Positions 58,990 through 64,000 of a stretch of DNA of 64,000 nt are shown piece by piece. Within the stretch, counting starts at the first letter, position 1. Each line of letters starts with the position of its first letter. The notes beneath the pieces are model-generated. The model was given only the letters and a program-made list of their open reading frames with translations, searched no databases and had not been told where the DNA came from. The stretch is from Acephala macrosclerotiorum. Taxonomy: Eukaryota > Ascomycota > Leotiomycetes > Helotiales > Mollisiaceae. The stretch is from positions 186,001 through 250,000 of the forward strand of contig MU119264.1 of NCBI GenBank assembly GCA_014904845.1, given 5' to 3'. Position numbers and translations under genes: made by a program.

Positions 58990-59974
58990 CTTGACACCAG
59001 CAGGTGAAATTATGACTGATTTCATCCGATAATGACGGAGTGCAACTGGCTCATCTTTCCAATCATCCTCATCATGACTGTGATCTTCAGGCGTGACAAT
59101 TGGTCTATATTCAGACGAGTGTCAGTTTGCGTGAGATTCGAGACCATCCTCATTCTGGCGTTCACTGTGTGTTTGCATCTGTTGTTGCAAAGAGCCTTCG
59201 CTTTCGGGTGAGGAACCGTCGAAGCTGGACACGGAGCCTGTTACGCTATCACTCGAATATTTGGCAACTTCCGAAGGTCCTCCGAACCCCTCGTCGTCGT
59301 GATCAGTTCCTTCATCTGAGATAATTTAGGCCTGCGTTGATTCGTTTGTTTGTCTGAAGGTCCGCGTTCTTGCGTTGAGCAATGTCGAAGTTGGTTTGAA
59401 AGTCTTGACCAGCATATCGAATTCTTCGCTCACGGGATCTTCTTCAGATCAGCCGCTACTAGAAAACGCTCTGCGCTTCTTTGGGTGAGCTGTGCCGTCT
59501 CTGGGTGCCTGACACTCCTGACTGTTGATTTGAGGCATCTTGGTGGTATCGGGAGGCTTAAAGCTCGTATTGATAAGATCCTCTGCATCACTTACTGGTG
59601 GCTGCTGGCCGTACTGCCATGTTCGCTGATACCAATCATCCAAGCAACGGAAAGGTGAACAGCATCATAGCATGATACTCCCCTGTCAGCTTGGCCTCGG
59701 TGTACCAGCACGACTGCCTTTAGGTGAGTTCTCGATAGAGCCTGGGGTTTGGCCAGCCTTCTTCAATCGATTTTGCTCACGACGGCCCTTTCCGGCTTGC
59801 TTACAAGCAGCTGCAGCCTCTGGACTATCCCCATCATCGATAGCCATGAGCCATTGCTCCTCAGTAAGACCATCGTCATACTTGACACGAGTTCGCTCAT
59901 GAGCGCCACGGCCCTTGATTTCCTCAGGGCTTAGGAACTCGTTGTACCCAGGTATCTCAAACATCTCCCATTCA
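58990..59974 (-). pseudogene. 3' part of the ubiquitin-like-domain pseudogene, with SWI/SNF ATPase-like segment
   Basis: Continues on the same strand from the feature at 59975-62008. Reading into this part, coding shifts by one base near 60010-60020 (between Asn-Ser-Arg-Glu and Asn-Arg-His-Gln) and runs as TSEVRDLVNEWEMFEIPGY, then GRGAHERTRVKYDDGLTEEQ, WLMAIDDGDSPEAAA and ENSPKGSRAGTPRPS to a stop at 59686. The middle closely resembles the conserved segment after the SnAC region of fungal Snf2/Sth1 chromatin-remodelling ATPases (recalled). Further downstream an acidic Ser/Gln-rich frame (about 59111-59310) is interrupted by TGA, then stays open as HSSEYRPIVTPEDHSHDEDD. Whether this is one gene or a fused fragment is unclear. 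Confidence 0.45.
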
Positions 59975-62008
59975 TTAACAAGATCGCGGACCTCGGAAGT
60001 TAGATATTGGTGCCGATTCTCGCGAGTTCAATCGTTCCATTTCAAATTCAAATTGAGAAACCGTCTTTCGCAACATATCGAACCTAGGACTGCCCGCATT
60101 GAGACCTTCTCCCTTCACCAATAGCTTTTCGAGATATTCAGTCTCGAGTAGAGCCCAATTCTCCAGAGCGTTTGCCAAATCTCGTCGAAATTTTAGTTCC
60201 GCGTTTGTATTGTCAAGAATCTCTGCTTTGCTTTTTAGGCTTTGCAGCGCTTGCTTCGTGCTACATGGAACGCACACCCAAGTCGCAAGCCCTTGCACGA
60301 GTCTGTTAAGATCGGCACAGTGTGCATGATATTTACTGCTACAAGAAGAGCATGATGTAAGCGAAATACTGCTTTTGAACCGTCAGCAGCAATGTCTGTT
60401 AGAGCTTCGTGGCAAACCTACTTTGCAATATTTTGCTTGCACCCTACGCAGCGATCGGCATAGTGCTTTCTCATTAGTCTAACTCGTTGAAACTCGCGGG
60501 GATGTAAGACCGGTCCAGCAGGTACGGATTGGGATCCATTGCTTGGTGTCGTCCTTCCACGGGATCTCGAAGGTATGTCGCTAGTCTTCACCTGTTTCAG
60601 CGAGTCCGGGACTGTAACTTGTTCGCCAACTTCAACAATGCGCTGAAACCACATCCTGCAAGATGGATTTTGACTATTTGATGATCAGCATAGATATCAA
60701 CCCAAGTACAGATAAAGAGGATGTACCATTGAGTTCTGGACTCCGTCGAGCCACTGGCCTCAGTTTGGCAGCGTGGACAAGTGTTGTTGTTTGTACTACC
60801 TTCTGAGAACACCATGCTTATATCAATCTTCTGACCTGGGCGTAAACACAGGACTAGTTCAGATGTGCGGTTTAGTTCGTGCCCACTGTTTCCTTCCTCG
60901 ATAGCATACTCCCGACTGCGGACCTTCCCATGGCCGGGATGACCTTCGAAGCGCTTCGCCAGGATCATGTCGAACATCTATTAGATGTGAGCTACTTAAA
61001 ATTTATTGACGCGAGAGATGCGAGAGAAATACTCACTTCCTAGGAGTTGACTAATTCTAATGGAATGGGTACTAGGAAACCTCGAGCATCTTCTAAAGTA
61101 ACGGGTGCTTGCTGCCAGTGAGTGCCAAGTCCACAAGGGGTTGCTTGTTGTGAAAGTATATGGCTGCGTAGTAAAGACAGAACACTCTTCATATCTATGA
61201 CAATAGTGTGTACTTGAGAGCTGTTGTATGCTGTTAGTACATGAACGTGTCAGGGTAGAGGGCCTCTCACAGATATACGACACCACTCTTCACCGTGCTC
61301 AGAATCGTGTCCGAAGTTTTAGCCTGGGACACGAGCTTTTCCTCCATGGCTCTCAATTGAGCCATTTACTCCTCAGCTCGCCTGATAGACTCCTGGAGTA
61401 AGCCATGGACCAACTCTACGCGGAGCTTCTGTGCCGAGAATTCAAGTCTATTGGACTTCCTAGGTTATACATCATCAACTACCGAAAGACAGAACCAGTA
61501 CGAGGATTTATCTTACCCCTCTGCAGCCCGACAGAGCATATTGATTGTCTTATCTGCCATCAGCAGCTTCCTTCTCAACTCCAATATGTCTTCTTTCTCC
61601 TTCAACCACAACACTTTCTTCGAGGCATCTTTAAGCCAGTTCCCACACCCTCCAGGCGACAGGCTCGTGCCATACATCCTGTCAACTTTCAATCGAAATG
61701 CCAACAATGTATCTTGCCAGTCTTTGACTGCATTCCTTAACATCGTTCCCAGCTCTCTGAGCTCAGAGCTCTCCTCGTAATTCTGCCATAGCGCTACCAC
61801 CTGCGAACAGTGAGCAACTACTAATTCGCCTAAGAAAGAAACAAGAGCTAACCTGCAGTAGAGCTTGATGGAAAGCCTGCAATTCCTTCTCCAGAAGTTG
61901 ATATTCCTTCGCAGACCCTCTAGAACCGCTCAAAGCCTGTGCAAGCGCCCAAGCGATTTGGCCCACCGCTATAATGTCTCCGACAGACCCGAAAGTTATC
62001 CCAGACAT
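59975..62008 (-). pseudogene. Fungal ubiquitin-like-domain (ULD) protein gene, decayed
   Basis: Starts at ATG 62008 with MSGITFGSVGDIIAVGQIAW, the N-terminal helical region of fungal ULD/NACHT-associated proteins. The next exon continues the helices (61513-61800), then a coiled coil RRAEE stop MAQLRAMEEKLVSQ. The ubiquitin-like domain is split over two exons: APVTLEDARGFLVPIPLELVNS, stop, and then MFDMILAKRFEGHPGHGKV through LRPGQKIDISMVF. Two zinc-like CxxC pieces follow (NTCPRC; RCVGC). The stop TAA at 61366-61368 replaces an expected Gln and TAG at 61040-61042 an expected Trp, both in CpA/TpG context; a frameshift follows near 60015. This family is usually multi-copy, making it a natural RIP target. 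Recognisable introns remain GT-AG. Confidence 0.65.
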
Positions 62009-62635
62009 TGGAAAACGCAATCCTTATCGCCCATCAACTCAAAAACTGTCGTATTGTCCTACAGTCTGGTAGTCAATTCATCGCGAGTCGACGAGGCTGT
62101 GCTCTAGAGCAAGAACTCTGGTCGTCTGCAAAACCATTCGATGCTGGCAAGGCTTGGGGTTGGCCGTCTGAACATCACTCGACCAATTGCACGATGCCTA
62201 GAGAGGCTGCCACTGGTATACCAATAAAGTCGTATTCAATCGTCTCAATCCTCTATGGACAATATCTATGTCTGCTTCCTCTCTCTTGAATCAACAATCC
62301 TATCCACCTCCTCATCTGGCAGATTCTTGTTTCTCGCAATCCCATCTTCGGAAGGCTACAAATCCACCCCAGGACCAGGCTCTGCATATCTCTCCAGATC
62401 GCTCTCCTTCTGCCTCGAATGCTTATCATACCTATCGTGTCCCTTGCTCAACGGTTCATTCGCACCGTAGTGTAGACGTTTGCTCTCGACTGCACTGGCA
62501 ATTGGTCTCTAAAATAAGGTTACACCCAGGTCAGCGCTCGGTCCTCTCCTGCAGATGGGTCGCAGATCATAAAGGATCAGACGAGACGGTGACATGCCCA
62601 GTTCCAGTCTCTACTTCTCCCGTTGCTCCCATGTC

Positions 62636-62824
62636 TTACACACCTCGAGAAATGTCGTTCGGATTGGTGGCGGCGCCTGCGAGCGAGCTGCTATCGGCGC
62701 CTTCGCCCTCACCTGGTCTAGGGTTGGATGGGATGAGGTTCTGCTTCCCAGCGTCGTTGGGAATTGAGGTGCCATCTTTGGCCATGTTGAGGAGGTCTCC
62801 GCCTTCACGAGGATCTTGTGCCAT
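62636..62824 (-). CDS. Possible small hypothetical protein (weak)
   Basis: ATG at 62824 opens MAQDPREGGDLLNMAKDGTS, then Asn/Pro/Gly/Ala-rich residues to a stop 62 codons later. A GTGTGTAAG donor just before the stop could join a further exon, but none was found with confidence. Composition is protein-like; no family is recognised. It lies 0.6 kb upstream of the ULD pseudogene and could be part of its locus. Confidence 0.25.
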   Translation of the reverse strand: MAQDPREGGDLLNMAKDGTSIPNDAGKQNLIPSNPRPGEGEGADSSSLAGAATNPNDISRGV

Positions 62825-62829
62825 GGTGA

Positions 62830-64000
62830 ATGTTGGTTCCTGCTTCTCTGAATAGGTCTGGTCGTGTGTGCTCTGCAAAGCAGCTATCAAGTGTTGGACA
62901 ATGGAAAGCTATAGTCAGTCTGCCAACAGGTTAAGTATATAGCAATAGGCCCAATTGACGTTGGAGTCATTCATTGCCGTCATGATGCGTCGAGGAGTCG
63001 AGCTCTGGTCGAGAAAGTGTAGATGTCCATTTCGGACTTTAGGTGTCTTGGCAAGCATCACGCGACTAGCCCACATTCAGATTTTTTGTGGAGGCTTTCC
63101 AGGTTCTCTTCCCCAGCAATCTCTCTGTTTATAAAATTGAAACTGTCTCATAATCCTCAACTCTTTCTGCAACAACCGTCCCGATTATCACTTCCATTGG
63201 AGGTCGCATGCCCGTCTGCTTGCCGCTGACGCCCAACTATGTGCCGAGGAGGCCAGCCTCAGGCTATCTTCACACCAAATTGACCATTCCATTACCCCAC
63301 AGCCACTTCGTATTTACCCTGTCAACTAAATGTAGCAAGGCTGGGGGCGGGAAGGGGTGCCTAAACTCATTATGGTTATTTTCTGGTTCCCTGCTTTGCT
63401 ACGTTTAACAGGGTAAACACGAAGTAAGGTTAACATCCGGACCGTCTCTCCAGCTCCATCATCACTGGAGGCTGAAAGTGGAAGGAGCCGACGAAGTCCG
63501 CATCTTGGCGTCCGATTTCCCCTGACTAGAGAATTGAGGCTGCATTTTTATGTGCAATTTCGCCTTGTGGCTGACAGTTCGACCTCTCCAACCAGTCTCT
63601 TTTCTCGAAGACTTGACGGCAGAGTCGTCCCGCTGGACCGCACGGTCTAGTGATCGCCATTGGACATGCCCTTGGCTTCTGGGGCCGAAATTTTCTCGAT
63701 CGTTTCAATATTTCAGCGGGGGTCCATGCAACAAACGATGGCTTGATCCGTCTGGCGACAACTTGCGTTGCAGTTCCCGCTCTGACACTGTTGGCCGGTT
63801 TAGACCAAAAGATCGACGCCTGGACAAGGCAAAGAAAGCTTGATTCTTATTCTGCTCTCCGAGACCCTGGTCCTTATGTATCGGATATGGGTTGCTCCTT
63901 TCGTCTTCTTCATCTGACTCTAACACACCCAGGAAACCTCATTCAATTTCATCCATTTTCTCCTAATTCGTGCGTCAACTATTCACTCATTAGCAATATT
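62830..64000. other. No supported gene to window end
   Basis: 1.2 kb. Open frames at 63550-63926 overlap on both strands and have no recognisable features. Genes, if any, would lie beyond the window edge. Confidence 0.4.

Noticed and set aside
63550..63926. Overlapping plus (97-codon) and minus (73-codon) frames near the window end
   Set aside because: No recognisable features or splice sites, and each is the shadow of the other.

Overview
This is nuclear DNA of a filamentous ascomycete, probably a Leotiomycete (Helotiales-like); the class is inference. Supporting it are short introns (mostly 45-70 bp, GT-AG, with CTAAC/CTGAC-like branch sites), intron-split genes on both strands, fungal-only families (fungal ATP sulfurylase with a non-catalytic APS-kinase-like tail, EI24/Rrt8 membrane protein, ubiquitin-like-domain proteins, Ser/Thr-rich cell-surface protein) and AT-rich tracts of the kind left by repeat-induced point mutation (RIP).

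Layout. 1-10.8 kb is repeat-rich. A complete LTR retrotransposon (1031-5956) has 136-bp LTRs and a 5-bp target duplication, and its interior has been mutated to almost pure A+T. It is followed by an unrecognised five-exon gene with a 1-base frameshift (7620-9336), an NmrA-like gene fragment, and a 505-bp foldback element (10270-10774) that begins where the fragment ends. 11-26 kb is the metabolic core: PAPS reductase, phosphoserine phosphatase, the Fe-S assembly factor Isd11 and ATP sulfurylase. These are intact and all bear on sulfate, serine or cysteine use. Between them lie a wrecked 2OG-Fe(II) oxygenase gene and a large AT-hook protein gene with a damaged 5' end. 27-34 kb holds an HNH-motif protein, a broken DUF7587-type gene, an unknown fungal protein with nuclease-like features and an EI24-family membrane protein. 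35-47 kb holds a 1,221-residue secreted Ser/Thr-rich protein, an AYR1-like reductase, an amidohydrolase and a secreted phospholipase B. 48-64 kb mixes intact genes (a large intronless conserved protein, a membrane-anchored methyltransferase) with three decayed ones.

Two themes link the window. (1) Genes in conserved single-copy families are intact across all their exons, whereas genes of lineage-specific or multi-copy type repeatedly carry in-frame stops explained by CpA-to-TpA change (CAG/CAA to TAG/TAA, or TGG to TAG), plus 1-2 base indels in short runs. This fits leaky RIP plus drift, although assembly errors must be excluded for the indels. (2) In the retrotransposon interior nearly every surviving C is in CpG: 15 of 16 plus-strand C in 4981-5280 by hand count. 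This is not the usual fungal RIP end state and is the most interesting signal here. No CRISPR array, rRNA gene, canonical tRNA gene or secondary-metabolite cluster was seen.
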